A stretch of 64,000 bases of DNA from Microvirga terricola (lineage in GTDB: Bacteria > Pseudomonadota > Alphaproteobacteria > Rhizobiales > Beijerinckiaceae): positions 434,001-498,000 of the forward strand of contig NZ_JAATJS010000002.1 of NCBI RefSeq assembly GCF_011777495.1. Direction: 5' to 3'. Each line of letters starts with the position of its first letter. The first letter of the stretch is position 1. Shown piece by piece: positions 17,201 to 25,767 of the stretch. A program made the translations under genes and the position numbers. The notes beneath the pieces are model-generated. The model was not told the origin of the DNA and did not search any database. It worked only from the letters and a program-made list of their open reading frames with translations.

Positions 17201-17560
17201 ATGGATCAATCCAGTTCGGCGACGCCGCAGATCGCGTTTGGCGATTTTCTGAAAGTCGATATCCGGGTCGGCTGCATCATCGCCGCCGAGCCGTTTCCGG
17301 AGGCGCGCAAGCCCGCGTTCAAACTGACCATCGATTTCGGGCCCGAGATCGGCACGAAGCGCTCGTCGGCGCAGATCACGGTCAATCACTCGCTTGAAAG
17401 CCTCATCGGCCGTCAGGTTCTCGCCGTGGTGAATTTCCCGCCGCGCCAGATCGGGCCGTTCATGTCGGAGGTCCTGACCCTCGGCGTGCCGGACGGTAAT
17501 GGCGAGGTCATGCTGATCGGGCCGGATCGCGACGTGCCGATCGGGGGGAGGCTTTATTGA
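17201..17560 (+). CDS. csaA: tRNA-binding chaperone-like protein CsaA
   Basis: 119-residue protein with one tRNA-binding OB-fold, the CsaA/EMAP-II type. Motifs [57 protein letters not shown] and [19 protein letters not shown] segments are typical. CsaA dimers bind tRNA and have been linked to protein export in Bacillus. AGGGGG precedes the ATG. Its TGA overlaps the ATG of the nudix gene by one base. Confidence 0.9.
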   Translation: MDQSSSATPQIAFGDFLKVDIRVGCIIAAEPFPEARKPAFKLTIDFGPEIGTKRSSAQITVNHSLESLIGRQVLAVVNFPPRQIGPFMSEVLTLGVPDGNGEVMLIGPDRDVPIGGRLY

Positions 17561-17973
17561 TGCGGGATATCGCGCAAGGTGTTCTCGCCGACGCTGAAGG
17601 GCGCGTGCTCCTCGGCTTCCGCGCCGAGCACAAGCTCTCTTATCCGCATTTCTGGGACCTGTTCGGCGGCCATGTCGAAGAGGGAGAGCCGATTGAGCAG
17701 GCGCTGGTGCGGGAGTTCTTTGAAGAGCTCGGTATCGTCGTGACACGGTTCCGCCGGCTCGGGCTAAGCATCGAGCCGAAGCCTGAGGTGAACGGCCCGA
17801 AGACCTACCATACGTTCGTGATCGAAGCGTGGAAGGGAAAGCCGGAGAACGTGAGCGGCGAGCACACGGTCATCGAATGGTTCACGCCGGCAAAAGCCCT
17901 TGCGCTCGAAACGTTGACCGACCCCGCCCGTGAAGCCATCGAGACGTGGAGGGCTCTGCCTTCAGGCCGGTAG
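17560..17973 (+). CDS. NUDIX hydrolase
   Basis: 137-residue nucleotide-diphosphate-X hydrolase. The Nudix box is intact: G-x5-E-x7-R-E-x2-E-E-x-G, seen as GHVEEGE ... REFFEELGI at about residues 37-59. Substrate unknown. ATG at 17560 shares one base with the csaA stop, so expression is coupled. The 3' end overlaps the convergent histidine kinase by 12 bp. Confidence 0.9.
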   Translation: MRDIAQGVLADAEGRVLLGFRAEHKLSYPHFWDLFGGHVEEGEPIEQALVREFFEELGIVVTRFRRLGLSIEPKPEVNGPKTYHTFVIEAWKGKPENVSGEHTVIEWFTPAKALALETLTDPAREAIETWRALPSGR

Positions 17974-19320
17974 GCGTACCGTCGCGCGCAAGCCGCCTAA
18001 CGGGCTGTCGCTCAAGGAGATGTCGCCGCCGTGGGAGCGTGCGATGTCGAGCGCAATGGCGAGGCCAAGGCCGGAGCCGCCTTCATCCTGATTGCGTGCC
18101 TCATCCAGTCGCACGAAGGGCTTGAACACTTCGTCGCGCATCTCAACGGGGATTCCCGGCCCGTCATCATCCACATGCAGCACGAGCCACCGGGTTTCGT
18201 GGTTGGCGGAAATCGAGATGTTCTCGCTATGCCGCGCCGCATTGGCGACGAGGTTGAAGAGAAGGCGACGGAACGCGTCGGGGCGCACTGTGATGATGGG
18301 ATCGCCGACGATATCGAGATCGGTCGGCTGGCCCTGGCGCTCCGCGTCGGACTGAACCTCTTCCAAGAGCACGCGCAAATCCGTTTGAATCGCCTGCTCG
18401 CCGGTGTCGCCGCGCGCGAAGGCGAGGTAGCCTTCCAGCATCCGGCTCATCTCATCCACGTCGCGCTTGAGATCCTCTACCTCCGGCGTTTGCTTGATGA
18501 GAGCAAGCGATAGCTTGAAGCGGGTGAGGATGGTGCGCAGGTCGTGACTCACGCCGTTCAGCATGGTCGTGCGCTGTTCCATGTTGCGCTCGATGCGCCG
18601 CTTCATCTCGAGGAAGGAATGGCCGGCTTGGCGAACTTCGCGCGCACCGCGCGGACGGAACTCGATCTCGCGCCCCTTGCCGAGCGCTTCGGCTGCTTCC
18701 GCCAGACGCAGGATCGGGCGGATCTGGTTGCGCAGGAAAAGGATCGCGATGCCGAGAAGCACGAAGGAAGAACCGCCCATCCAGACCAGGAAGATGTGCG
18801 AGTTCGACGCATACGCCTGACTGCGCCGCGCGATCACGCGCAGCACGTTGTCCTTATCGAGCTTGACGCGAATTTCGATGTAGTTCGATTGCCCGACCGT
18901 ATCCATCCAATACGGCCGGTCGATCTGGCGGCGCAGTTCTTCCGAGAGCGTTTCGTCGAGGATCGAGAAGAACGGCTTCGGTCCGGGCGGCGGTAGATCG
19001 GTGTCGTGCAGAACGTCGACGTCGAGCTGCAGGCGATCCGAGGCAATGCGCTGCAAGGTCGTGGCATCCGCATCCTGCGGATAGCTGTCGTAGATATCGA
19101 CGAGTGCTGCGATATCCGCCGTCACCGCCGAGGACAGGCGGCGGGTGACGAGCTGCCAGTGGCGTTCCATGAACACATAGGCCACGACCGATTGCAGCAA
19201 CAGCACGGGCGCGATGATGATGATAAGCGAACGGGCATAGAGCCCCTTCGGCAAAAACCGGCCAAACCACCGCGCCGCGCGGTCGAGCGGGGCATAGTTG
19301 AAGAGCGCGCCGATCTTCAT
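17962..19320 (-). CDS. Sensor histidine kinase, EnvZ-like
   Basis: Inner-membrane sensor kinase, 452 residues. Two membrane helices (about 29-51 and 174-197) flank a periplasmic sensor of about 120 residues. These are followed by a HAMP segment (198-250), the phosphorylated His259 in GVSHDLRTILTRFKLSL, and an ATPase domain with N, G1 and G2 boxes (NLVANAARHS, DDDGPGIP, GSGLGLAIA). The start overlaps the response regulator stop (ATGA), so the pair is coupled. Signal unknown; the domain order is that of EnvZ. Confidence 0.93.
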   Translation of the reverse strand: MKIGALFNYAPLDRAARWFGRFLPKGLYARSLIIIIAPVLLLQSVVAYVFMERHWQLVTRRLSSAVTADIAALVDIYDSYPQDADATTLQRIASDRLQLDVDVLHDTDLPPPGPKPFFSILDETLSEELRRQIDRPYWMDTVGQSNYIEIRVKLDKDNVLRVIARRSQAYASNSHIFLVWMGGSSFVLLGIAILFLRNQIRPILRLAEAAEALGKGREIEFRPRGAREVRQAGHSFLEMKRRIERNMEQRTTMLNGVSHDLRTILTRFKLSLALIKQTPEVEDLKRDVDEMSRMLEGYLAFARGDTGEQAIQTDLRVLLEEVQSDAERQGQPTDLDIVGDPIITVRPDAFRRLLFNLVANAARHSENISISANHETRWLVLHVDDDGPGIPVEMRDEVFKPFVRLDEARNQDEGGSGLGLAIALDIARSHGGDISLSDSPLGGLRATVRLPA

Positions 19321-20036
19321 CGATCGACGAGAAGGCGGTAGCCGACACCGCGCACGGTTTGGAGGAAGATGGGGTTCGCCGGATCGATCTCGATCTTGCG
19401 GCGCAGGCGGTTGATCTGGACGTCGACCGTGCGCTCGTTTGCGGCGGCTCCGTTGCCCGAGAGCGCCTCGCGCGGAACGTTGTCGCCTGCTTTCGTGCCG
19501 AGGATCGTCAGGATCTCGCGCTCGCGTTCGGTGATGCGCACAATCTCATCCTCGCGCCGCAACTCGCCCCGGTCGAAGTGGAAGGAGAACGGTCCGAAAT
19601 AGATCATCTCCGGCGCGTTGCCGGCTCCGTCACTTGGCGTAGCGATGGCGCGCTTCAGGATGTTGCCGAGGCGCAGGAGAAGTTCGCGCGGCTCGAAGGG
19701 TTTGGACAGGTAATCGTCGGCGCCGATTTCGAGCCCTGTCACCCGGTCATCCGCATCGGCGCGCGCGGTGAGCATCAGAATGGGGATTTGCGAATGCTGG
19801 CGCAGGCTGCGGGCATAGTCGAACCCCGTCTCGCCCGGCATCATCACATCGAGGACGAGGACGTCGAAGACGAAGCTCTCGGTTTTCGCCCGCGCCTCGG
19901 CGGCGCTCGCCGCCGTCGTCACACGATAGCCGTTCTCGGTCAGGAAGCGAGCCAGGAGGTCGCGAAGCCGCCGGTCGTCGTCGACCACGAGGACGTGCGG
20001 CGCGTGATCGGGAATGTCGATACGGGTGGCTTCCAT
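19317..20036 (-). CDS. OmpR-family response regulator
   Basis: 239-residue DNA-binding response regulator. The receiver domain has acidic pocket DDD (19-21), phosphoacceptor Asp63 (LVLDVMMPGETG) and Lys112 (SKPFEP). The C-terminal winged helix (about 140-239) ends in VRGVGYRLL. Partner of the kinase that follows. Preceded by the marR gene on the same strand (30 bp gap), so all three may be one transcript. Confidence 0.94.
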   Translation of the reverse strand: MEATRIDIPDHAPHVLVVDDDRRLRDLLARFLTENGYRVTTAASAAEARAKTESFVFDVLVLDVMMPGETGFDYARSLRQHSQIPILMLTARADADDRVTGLEIGADDYLSKPFEPRELLLRLGNILKRAIATPSDGAGNAPEMIYFGPFSFHFDRGELRREDEIVRITEREREILTILGTKAGDNVPREALSGNGAAANERTVDVQINRLRRKIEIDPANPIFLQTVRGVGYRLLVDR

Positions 20037-20066
20037 TCGGCTCAGGCTTCTATCGGGTCCTGTTTA

Positions 20067-20585
20067 TCAGGTTTTTCCGGCCCCGAATACGAGGCGCTCC
20101 ACATGCTCGCGGTCGTCCGGGTCGATGACGCGCAGAAGGTAGCTGCTGACCAATTCCTTCGCCTCCGGTTCCAGATCGGCCAACGCGCCCAGGATGCGGC
20201 GCGTCTGCAATTTGGCGAGCTTCAGGGCCAAATCATGGCCTTGGCCCGTTACATAGAGCAACCTTTGCCGTCGGTCAGACGTTCCCATACGGCTTTCGAC
20301 GAAATCCTTTTCGATCAGCTCCTTCAGCACCCGGTTGAGGCTCTGCTTGGTGATGCGCAGGATGTCGAGAAGCTCGGCAATCGTCAGGCCCGGCTGCCGG
20401 TCGACGAAGTGGAGGACACGATGGTGCGCGCGCCCGAAGCCATACTCGTCAAGAATCCGGTCCGGATCGCTGACGAAATCGCGATAGGCGAAGAAGAACA
20501 GTTCGATAAGGTCATAGGCGGGCAACTCGTCCAAGAGGTCCTTGCCAAGTGTCGGGGAGTGTACAGCCGGGATCGCGTCAGGCAC
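20067..20585 (-). CDS. MarR-family transcriptional regulator
   Basis: 172-residue winged-helix regulator. The MarR fold is visible in FGRAHHRVLHFVDRQPGLTIAELLDIL, a recognition helix near ITKQSLNRVLKELIEKDFVE and a wing with DRRQRLLYVT. Divergent from ilvE; a perfect dyad lies between the two genes, so auto-regulation and control of ilvE are likely but inferred. Confidence 0.9.
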   Translation of the reverse strand: MPDAIPAVHSPTLGKDLLDELPAYDLIELFFFAYRDFVSDPDRILDEYGFGRAHHRVLHFVDRQPGLTIAELLDILRITKQSLNRVLKELIEKDFVESRMGTSDRRQRLLYVTGQGHDLALKLAKLQTRRILGALADLEPEAKELVSSYLLRVIDPDDREHVERLVFGAGKT

Positions 20586-20601
20586 CGTCCTTAGTCCATT
20601 T

Positions 20602-20622
20602 TATGTCAGCCTTGTTGACATA
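20602..20622. promoter_or_regulatory. Candidate MarR operator over the ilvE/marR promoter
   Basis: Perfect inverted repeat TATGTCA - 7 nt - TGACATA. Its right half includes TTGACA (20615-20620), a consensus -35 element pointing toward ilvE. It lies 17 bp upstream of the marR start codon and 126 bp before ilvE. A dimer bound here would block both transcripts. Confidence 0.6.
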
Positions 20623-20747
20623 TCTCAGGACGATTGTTACTCGTCAAGGCGCTTCCGTGAAATGAATGAACTCGAAACCGCACGGAGGCGCGCCGGAAAT
20701 TACAAGGCCCCGGCGAGCCAGAAGGCCGATATCCAAGGAGAAAAACG

Positions 20748-21638
20748 ATGTCCGCGACCCCCTTCGATCAACGTGATGGATGGATCTGGTATGACGGGCA
20801 GATCGTACCGTGGAAAGAGGCCAAGATTCACATCCTTTCACACGGCCTCCATTACGGATCGAGCGTTTTCGAGGGCGAGCGCGCCTATGGCGGCGAGATC
20901 TTCAAATCCACGGAGCATTCCGAGCGCCTGAAGAAATCCGCCGAAATCCTTGATTTCGAGATTCCCTACACCGTGGCCGAGATCGACGCGGCCAAGCGCC
21001 TGGTGATCGAGAAGAACGGGCAGACGGATGCCTATCTGCGTCCCGTCGCCTGGCGCGGCTCGGAAATGATGGGCGTCGCGGCGCAGCACAACAAGATCCA
21101 CCTCGCCATCGCGAGCTGGGAATGGCCGAGCTATTTCGACCCGGCTCAGAAGATGAAGGGCATCCGCATCGACATGGCGGATTACCGTCGTCCCGATCCG
21201 GCAACCGCGCCCTCCACCGCGAAGGCGGCGGGCCTCTACATGATTTGCACGATCTCCAAGCACCGCGCTGAGCGCCGGGGCTATGCCGACGCCCTGATGC
21301 TCGACTGGCAGGGCCGCGTGGCCGAATGCACGGGGGCGAACGTGTTCTTTGTCCGTGACGGCGCGGTCCACACACCCATCGCCGACTGCTTCCTCGACGG
21401 CATCACCCGCCGTACGGTGATCGACCTCGCCAAGCGGCGCGGCTTCGAGGTGCAGGAGCGCCGGATCATGCCGGAGGAGCTGTCCAGCTTCAGCGAGTGC
21501 TTCATCACCGGCACAGCGGCCGAAGTGACCCCGGTGTCCGAAATCGGGTCTTACACCTTCAAGCCCGGCAACATGACCAAGACGCTCATGGACGACTACA
21601 CCGCCGAGGTGCAGCCCAAGAAGGCCAAGGCCGCCTAA
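20748..21638 (+). CDS. ilvE: Branched-chain amino acid aminotransferase
   Basis: PLP-dependent class IV transaminase interconverting Leu, Ile and Val with their 2-oxo acids. The PLP lysine is K159 (STAKAAGLYM), with FEGERAYGG near the N-terminus and AECTGANVFFV plus ITRRTVIDLA downstream, all class IV hallmarks. 296 residues, full length. ATG 20748 has AAGGAG upstream. Divergent from the MarR regulator; followed by a strong terminator. Confidence 0.93.
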   Translation: MSATPFDQRDGWIWYDGQIVPWKEAKIHILSHGLHYGSSVFEGERAYGGEIFKSTEHSERLKKSAEILDFEIPYTVAEIDAAKRLVIEKNGQTDAYLRPVAWRGSEMMGVAAQHNKIHLAIASWEWPSYFDPAQKMKGIRIDMADYRRPDPATAPSTAKAAGLYMICTISKHRAERRGYADALMLDWQGRVAECTGANVFFVRDGAVHTPIADCFLDGITRRTVIDLAKRRGFEVQERRIMPEELSSFSECFITGTAAEVTPVSEIGSYTFKPGNMTKTLMDDYTAEVQPKKAKAA

Positions 21639-21660
21639 ACGGCCATAAGATCGCTTTCAG

Positions 21661-21695
21661 AAAAATCCCGGCGCGTTCCCGCGCCGGGATTTTTG
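21661..21695 (+). terminator. Intrinsic terminator after ilvE
   Basis: Perfect 15-bp stem AAAAATCCCGGCGCG / CGCGCCGGGATTTTT with a 4-nt TTCC loop and a T-run. The symmetric A- and T-runs would also act on the other strand. Confidence 0.93.
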
Positions 21696-21819
21696 TTTGG
21701 GGCAGGCGAGGGGCTTCGGGTTGAGAACAAACGAGGAAGATGAGGAATTTCGAGATTCGAAATAGTTTCCTGTGGATAACGGGGATGACTCACGCTTGGC
21801 CGCTCTGCATTTCCGTTGT

Positions 21820-21845
21820 GGAACAGTCCTTACAGCCTAGACGTT
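21820..21845 (+). promoter_or_regulatory. EcfG-type stress promoter before the DUF3072 gene
   Basis: GGAAC - 17 nt - CGTT, the -35/-10 pattern described for alphaproteobacterial general stress sigma factor EcfG. Ends 36 bp before the DUF3072 ATG. An inverted repeat ACGTTC-7-GAACGT (21841-21859) overlaps the -10 element. Confidence 0.7.
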
Positions 21846-21881
21846 CTTATAGGGAACGTTTCAGGAACAATACGAGCCCGA

Positions 21882-22157
21882 ATGTCCGTGGACCCCAAAT
21901 CGGCCGATTGGACCGCAGGCCGACATCCCGATCCTCCCGAGGTTGCCGACCCCAAGGCCGGTCCGGCCCCGCCCGCCGAGCAGGGCGAGGACCCGGAGGA
22001 GTGGGTCATCGGGCTCGAACCCATGACGCCCGCCCAGGCCGAGTATCTCAAAGACCTCTCCGAGCAGGCCCACGAGCCTGAAGCCTACGATCCCGAACTG
22101 GACAAGGCCGAGGCGGCCAAGCGCATCGATCAGCTCAAGCGCGAAACCGGGCTCTGA
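21882..22157 (+). CDS. DUF3072 domain-containing protein
   Basis: 91-residue acidic, Pro-rich soluble protein. The C-terminal half carries the DUF3072 pattern MTPAQAEYLKDLSEQAHEP ... LDKAEAAKRIDQLKRETG. Function unknown. The gene sits alone after the ilvE terminator with its own EcfG-like promoter, pointing to general stress expression. The start ATG 21882 gives the length usual for the family. Confidence 0.85.
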   Translation: MSVDPKSADWTAGRHPDPPEVADPKAGPAPPAEQGEDPEEWVIGLEPMTPAQAEYLKDLSEQAHEPEAYDPELDKAEAAKRIDQLKRETGL

Positions 22158-22244
22158 TCCTTGGGCTGAACGGTTTGTACCGTCCGGTCGGCGGTCTTAT
22201 ATAACGCACAATTTCCGTCCAAGCCTGCGACCGGAAGCCATGCG

Positions 22245-22841
22245 ATGAGCGATGCGCCGATGATGAAGTCCCCTGTCTTGAAGCGCCTCCTGAACGCGCC
22301 GCTCCTGGCGATTGCCGTGGTCGTCGTGCTCGTCGACGACGTCTTCCGGGCAGTGGTGGTGCCCGCGGTACAGGCGCTGGCGCGACTCGCGCCGATCAAG
22401 CGCCTCGAGGCGGCGATTGCCGCCCTGCCGGCGCCGGTGATCCTGCTCCTGTTTCTCATTCCGGTGGCGATCCTCGAACCGTTCAAGCTCTATGCCCTTT
22501 ATCTCTTCAGCCAGGGCAAGCTCATTTCCGGCACGATGACCTTCGTAGTCGCCAAGGTCGTCGGTCTTGGCCTTGCAGAGCGGCTTTTTGCCGTGGGGCG
22601 CGACAAGCTGCTGTCGATCCGGTGGTTTGCGTGGTGCTTTCGGCGAACCATCGCGATCCGCGATTACGTGCATGGCTGGCTCGTCACCACGAAGGTCTGG
22701 CAGCAGGCCTTGGTCGTCGTCCGCATGGTCCGTGAGACGGTGAAGCAAGGTCGGGAGGCGCTGAGGAAATTCGCCGCAGCCGGTCAGGGCGGGCGTTTCG
22801 CCGCTGCGCGCCGGCGGGTCCGCCGTTATTGGGCGACGTAA
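22245..22841 (+). CDS. Conserved membrane protein, unknown function
   Basis: 198-residue protein with two strongly hydrophobic stretches (about 19-40, LLAIAVVVVLVDDVFRAVVV, and 60-95, LPAPVILLLFLIPVAILEP) and a basic C-terminal tail rich in Arg and Ala. No known domain recognised. 36-66 bp upstream of the Tim44-domain gene, probably cotranscribed. Confidence 0.65.
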   Translation: MSDAPMMKSPVLKRLLNAPLLAIAVVVVLVDDVFRAVVVPAVQALARLAPIKRLEAAIAALPAPVILLLFLIPVAILEPFKLYALYLFSQGKLISGTMTFVVAKVVGLGLAERLFAVGRDKLLSIRWFAWCFRRTIAIRDYVHGWLVTTKVWQQALVVVRMVRETVKQGREALRKFAAAGQGGRFAAARRRVRRYWAT

Positions 22842-22907
22842 AGGTCGCCTCTTTCAACGAAGCTGCGCCGTCACCACATGAGGCGCGGGAGCGTCTCGCT
22901 CCAAGGG

Positions 22908-23918
22908 ATGAAGAAAACAATGATGAAGATTGCCTCTCGCCGAAGCCGCATCATGGTCGCGCTCGCGGCTGCGTTGGTTTTCGCCGGAAGCGCAGCTGAG
23001 GCTCGCGTCGGCGGGGGAAAAAGCAGCTTCGGGTCGCGCGGCGCGCGGACCTATAGCGCTCCGCCGAGCACCAACACGGCGCCGAGCGCGGCCGCGCCCA
23101 TTCAGCGTTCGCAGACGCCGAACCAGGGCCCGAGCATGAGCCAGCCCGGCATGGCCTCGCAGGCCACCCAGCCCCGCCGCTTCGGTTTCGGCACCGGCCT
23201 GATGGCGGGCCTTCTCGGCGCGGGTCTGTTCGGGATGTTGATGGGCCACGGGTTCTTCGGCGGTCTGGCGGGTATCGGCTCGTTCCTCGGCCTCCTGCTC
23301 CAGATCGGTCTCATCGTGCTGGTGGTATCCTTTGCCATGAAGTGGTTCCGCCGCCGGCAGCAGGGAGCCTATGCGGGGCCGGGGCAAAGTTATGAACGCT
23401 CCATGCCGGGCGCGGGGCTTTCCGGCGGTCTCGGAGGTCTTAGCGGTGGCCTCGGCGGGTTGGGCGGCGGTCTCGGAGGCGCGCAGCAGGCGCCCCGTTC
23501 CGGCCCGGTTGACGAGGTCGGCATCGGCGAGCGCGATTATGCCGCTTTCGAAAAGGCGTTGATCGACGTTCAGGACGCTTATACGCGCGGTGACGCAGGC
23601 GCACTTTGGGCCCTCGCGACGCCCGAAATGGCCGGCTACATGCAGGAAGAACTGCACGACAATGCCGCGCGCGGCGTGGTGAATAAGGTGTCCGACGTCC
23701 GCCTGCTCCAGGGCGATCTCGCGGAATCCTGGCGCGAAGGAGGCGCCGAATACGCCACCGTTGCCATGCGCTATTCGCTCATCGACGTGACGATGGACAA
23801 GGCGACGAGCCGCGTCGTCGAGGGGCATCCGTCGCAGCCGGTCGAGGCGACCGAACTCTGGACCTTCCGGCGCGACCAGGGCGGCCCTTGGAAGCTTTCG
23901 GCGATGCAGCAAAGCTAA
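22908..23918 (+). CDS. Tim44-like domain membrane protein
   Basis: 336-residue protein. It has an N-terminal signal region (RIMVALAAALVFAGSAAEARVGGG), a Ser/Pro/Gln-rich linker, hydrophobic spans (about 105-155) and a second Gly-rich stretch with GGLGG repeats. The C-terminal Tim44/MRPL45-like domain (about 205-336) contains FEKALIDVQDAYTRGDAGALWALATPEM and ends in a WTFRR...WKLSAMQQS pattern. The family is membrane-attached; its bacterial role is not settled. ATG 22908 chosen; 22878 is an in-frame alternative. Confidence 0.85.
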   Translation: MKKTMMKIASRRSRIMVALAAALVFAGSAAEARVGGGKSSFGSRGARTYSAPPSTNTAPSAAAPIQRSQTPNQGPSMSQPGMASQATQPRRFGFGTGLMAGLLGAGLFGMLMGHGFFGGLAGIGSFLGLLLQIGLIVLVVSFAMKWFRRRQQGAYAGPGQSYERSMPGAGLSGGLGGLSGGLGGLGGGLGGAQQAPRSGPVDEVGIGERDYAAFEKALIDVQDAYTRGDAGALWALATPEMAGYMQEELHDNAARGVVNKVSDVRLLQGDLAESWREGGAEYATVAMRYSLIDVTMDKATSRVVEGHPSQPVEATELWTFRRDQGGPWKLSAMQQS

Positions 23919-23944
23919 TCGCGCCAAACAAGCCTTAAAATGCG

Positions 23945-23976
23945 AAACGCGGCCGGTGATGAACCGGCCGCGTTTT
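23945..23976. terminator. Bidirectional intrinsic terminator
   Basis: 13-bp stem AAACGCGGCCGGT / ACCGGCCGCGTTT with a 5-nt loop, A-run before and T-run after, between the convergent Tim44-domain gene and the 123-residue gene. Confidence 0.9.
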
Positions 23977-23990
23977 CGTTGAAGCCCTAC

Positions 23991-24362
23991 TCAATGCCCG
24001 CCGAGTGAGATGCGCGCATCGCGCGGGCTGTTCAGAATTTCCAAAAGACTGCTGGCGATGTGCCGCGCCTCGTCGTCCTTCAGCCGCAGCATGAAGGGCG
24101 GCAAGGGCCCCGCCTGCAGCGCAACGACCGCCGAGCCGTGTTCGTCCATGCCGATATCGATGGTCGGCGAGGTGACATCGATCATCTCCTCCATGGCGTC
24201 GCTCTCATCCGTGCTTTCGCCAATCGCGATCAGAAGCTGGCTCAGCGCCTTGACGAGCGAACGGGCCGCATGGGGGTCCATGACCACCGCGGTCGATTGT
24301 TCGCCCTTCTGAAAGGCAAGCTGGATGTTGTCGCCATCAAGCGTGACGGAAATGCCGGCCAT
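23991..24362 (-). CDS. Hypothetical acidic protein
   Basis: 123-residue soluble protein with predicted beta-rich N-terminus (ISVTLDGDNIQLAFQ) and helices toward the C-terminus (DDEARHIASSLLEILNS). No domain recognised. It ends at a shared terminator, which supports it being a transcribed gene. No partner indicates a role. Confidence 0.6.
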   Translation of the reverse strand: MAGISVTLDGDNIQLAFQKGEQSTAVVMDPHAARSLVKALSQLLIAIGESTDESDAMEEMIDVTSPTIDIGMDEHGSAVVALQAGPLPPFMLRLKDDEARHIASSLLEILNSPRDARISLGGH

Positions 24363-24459
24363 TCTGATCCTCGGTCCTGAGCGATGGATATGGGGTTGCA
24401 GGCCGCCGAGCGAAAGGCAAGGGCCTCATTTCAGAAATGGCGATGCTTGGCCGTAGCTT

Positions 24460-25200
24460 TCAGGCGGACGATGAGCCGCCGGTCTCGGCATAGGGCCGGA
24501 CGCGCAGGTTGTTCTGCACGTGCTTTATGCCGGAAACGGAATCGGCCAGATCCTCGGCATGGCGCTTTTCGAACCGGCTGGCGACGGTGCCGCTCAGCGT
24601 GACTTCGCCCTCCGTCGCCGACACTTCGATGTCGGTCGCATCGATATAAGGGTCGTCCGTCAGGTGGTCGTTGACGTCCTCGAGGATGCGCGCGTCGGGG
24701 CGCTGATAGCCCTTGGGGCCGCGGCCGCGATAGGTGAGGTGTCGGACATCCATGTCGCGGCGGCGGTCGGCTTCCTCGTCGCCGAACCAGGAGCGGATCT
24801 CATCGCCGGCCCGCTCGAAGAGGCTGCGCTCTTCGCCGTAATCGCGAGAGCCCCGACCGAAAACGTCGCGGTCGTACTCATAGGACGAACTGTAGTAATC
24901 CCGGTCGCGGGCGCGGCCATAGTCGATGCCGAAAGCGGTTTCGCCGGCCATGCGGTCCTCGCCGACGACATCGCGCCAGTCACGCTCCGAGCCGCCGGTG
25001 CCATACCCGGCGGAGTCGCCGAAATCCCGCTCCGGGCCCACGGCATAGCGGTCCTCGTAGATGTCGCGCTCGTAGCCCGCCGACGGGTTGCCGAAGCCGC
25101 GCTGTGCGATATAGCCGTTATCCTCCGGCCGGAGGTCCCGCTCGGGGCGGCCCCGCCAATCGCGCGGGTGGCCGCGATAGCGGCGGTTGCGGGTGGCCAT
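24460..25200 (-). CDS. BON domain protein with Arg/Asp/Tyr-rich N-terminal region
   Basis: 246-residue protein. The first 165 residues are low complexity and rich in R, D, G, Y and E (NRRYRGHPRDWRGRPERD), probably disordered. A BON domain follows (about 170-236: RILEDVNDHLTDDPYIDATDIEV ... VTLSGTVASRFEKRHAEDLADSVSGIKHVQNNL). BON domains bind membranes or lipids and are common in envelope stress proteins. No signal peptide was seen. An EcfG-like promoter lies 39 bp upstream of ATG 25200. Confidence 0.85.
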   Translation of the reverse strand: MATRNRRYRGHPRDWRGRPERDLRPEDNGYIAQRGFGNPSAGYERDIYEDRYAVGPERDFGDSAGYGTGGSERDWRDVVGEDRMAGETAFGIDYGRARDRDYYSSSYEYDRDVFGRGSRDYGEERSLFERAGDEIRSWFGDEEADRRRDMDVRHLTYRGRGPKGYQRPDARILEDVNDHLTDDPYIDATDIEVSATEGEVTLSGTVASRFEKRHAEDLADSVSGIKHVQNNLRVRPYAETGGSSSA

Positions 25201-25546
25201 GAACCCCTCCGTTCGTGCACGGGCTGCACCACCGTGGCTAACGTGAGGAAATGGAGGGAGTTCCTGGGGTTCGAAGCCCCGAAAGCGCCCGCAACCTTGG
25301 CGCGAAACATGATAAACTAGGCCGTTCCTTCCCGGCATCAAGATCCCCTTGTTTAGCCAATGAGGCTAAGACGACACGCCTTGCAATTGGCCCGTCCTTC
25401 CCCTAGTTATTCCGCATCGACATTTGGCCGGACGACTGGGCTACACCGCTTTGGCACTGCCGAGCGCACGTTCCTCTCTCTACCAATATCGACGGGTGGT
25501 CGCCCTCGGCGCCATCCACGTGCAAACGACAGTGAAAGGAATTCCC
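25201..25546. other. Divergent promoter region and cspA leader
   Basis: 346 bp without a gene. It holds the EcfG-like site for the BON gene (25240-25264), a small GGGGTTCGAAGCCCC hairpin near 25267, and further right the promoter and probably long 5' leader of the cold-shock gene, as is usual for cspA. No ORF is convincing. Confidence 0.5.
25240..25264 (-). promoter_or_regulatory. EcfG-type stress promoter before the BON gene
   Basis: Read on the minus strand: GGAAC - 16 nt - CGTT, ending 39 bp before the BON gene ATG. Matches the EcfG consensus in all nine fixed positions. Confidence 0.7.
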
Positions 25547-25756
25547 ATGGAAACGGGAACCGTGAAGTGGTACAATGAAACCAAAGGTTATGGTTTCATT
25601 CAGCCCGACAACGGCGGCAAGGACGTGTTCGTTCACGCGACGGCGCTTGAGCGCGCCGGCATGCGTGGCCTGCGCGAAGGTCAGAAGATCACCTACGAGC
25701 TTCAGACCGACCAGCGCACCGGCCGCGCTTCCGCAGTGAACCTGCAGAACGCGTAA
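25547..25756 (+). CDS. cspA: Cold-shock domain protein
   Basis: 69-residue single cold-shock domain, an RNA chaperone. RNP1 (KGYGFIQ) and RNP2 (VFVHATAL) are intact, and [15 protein letters not shown] at the N-terminus is the family signature. AAAGGAATT precedes the ATG. Followed by two hairpins and infA, a csp-infA order seen in related bacteria. Confidence 0.95.
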   Translation: METGTVKWYNETKGYGFIQPDNGGKDVFVHATALERAGMRGLREGQKITYELQTDQRTGRASAVNLQNA

Positions 25757-25767
25757 GGTTTCGTGCA

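Noticed and set aside
19359-20594. 411-codon plus-strand frame across the response regulator and marR
   Set aside because: Crosses two well-supported minus-strand genes; no domain in the peptide.
21771-21779. TGTGGATAA, a perfect DnaA box
   Set aside because: Only one copy; about 0.5 copies of a given 9-mer are expected in the window on both strands, and there is no AT-rich unwinding element or origin-type gene nearby.
25262-25285. GGGGTTCGAAGCCCC looking like a tRNA T-arm
   Set aside because: No D-arm, anticodon arm or acceptor stem can be built around it; it is just a short hairpin in the BON/cspA interval.
25308-25328. Second GGAAC...GTT pair near the BON gene on the minus strand
   Set aside because: The spacer is two bases shorter than the EcfG pattern and the C of CGTT is missing. 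The site at 25240-25264 is a full match and better placed.
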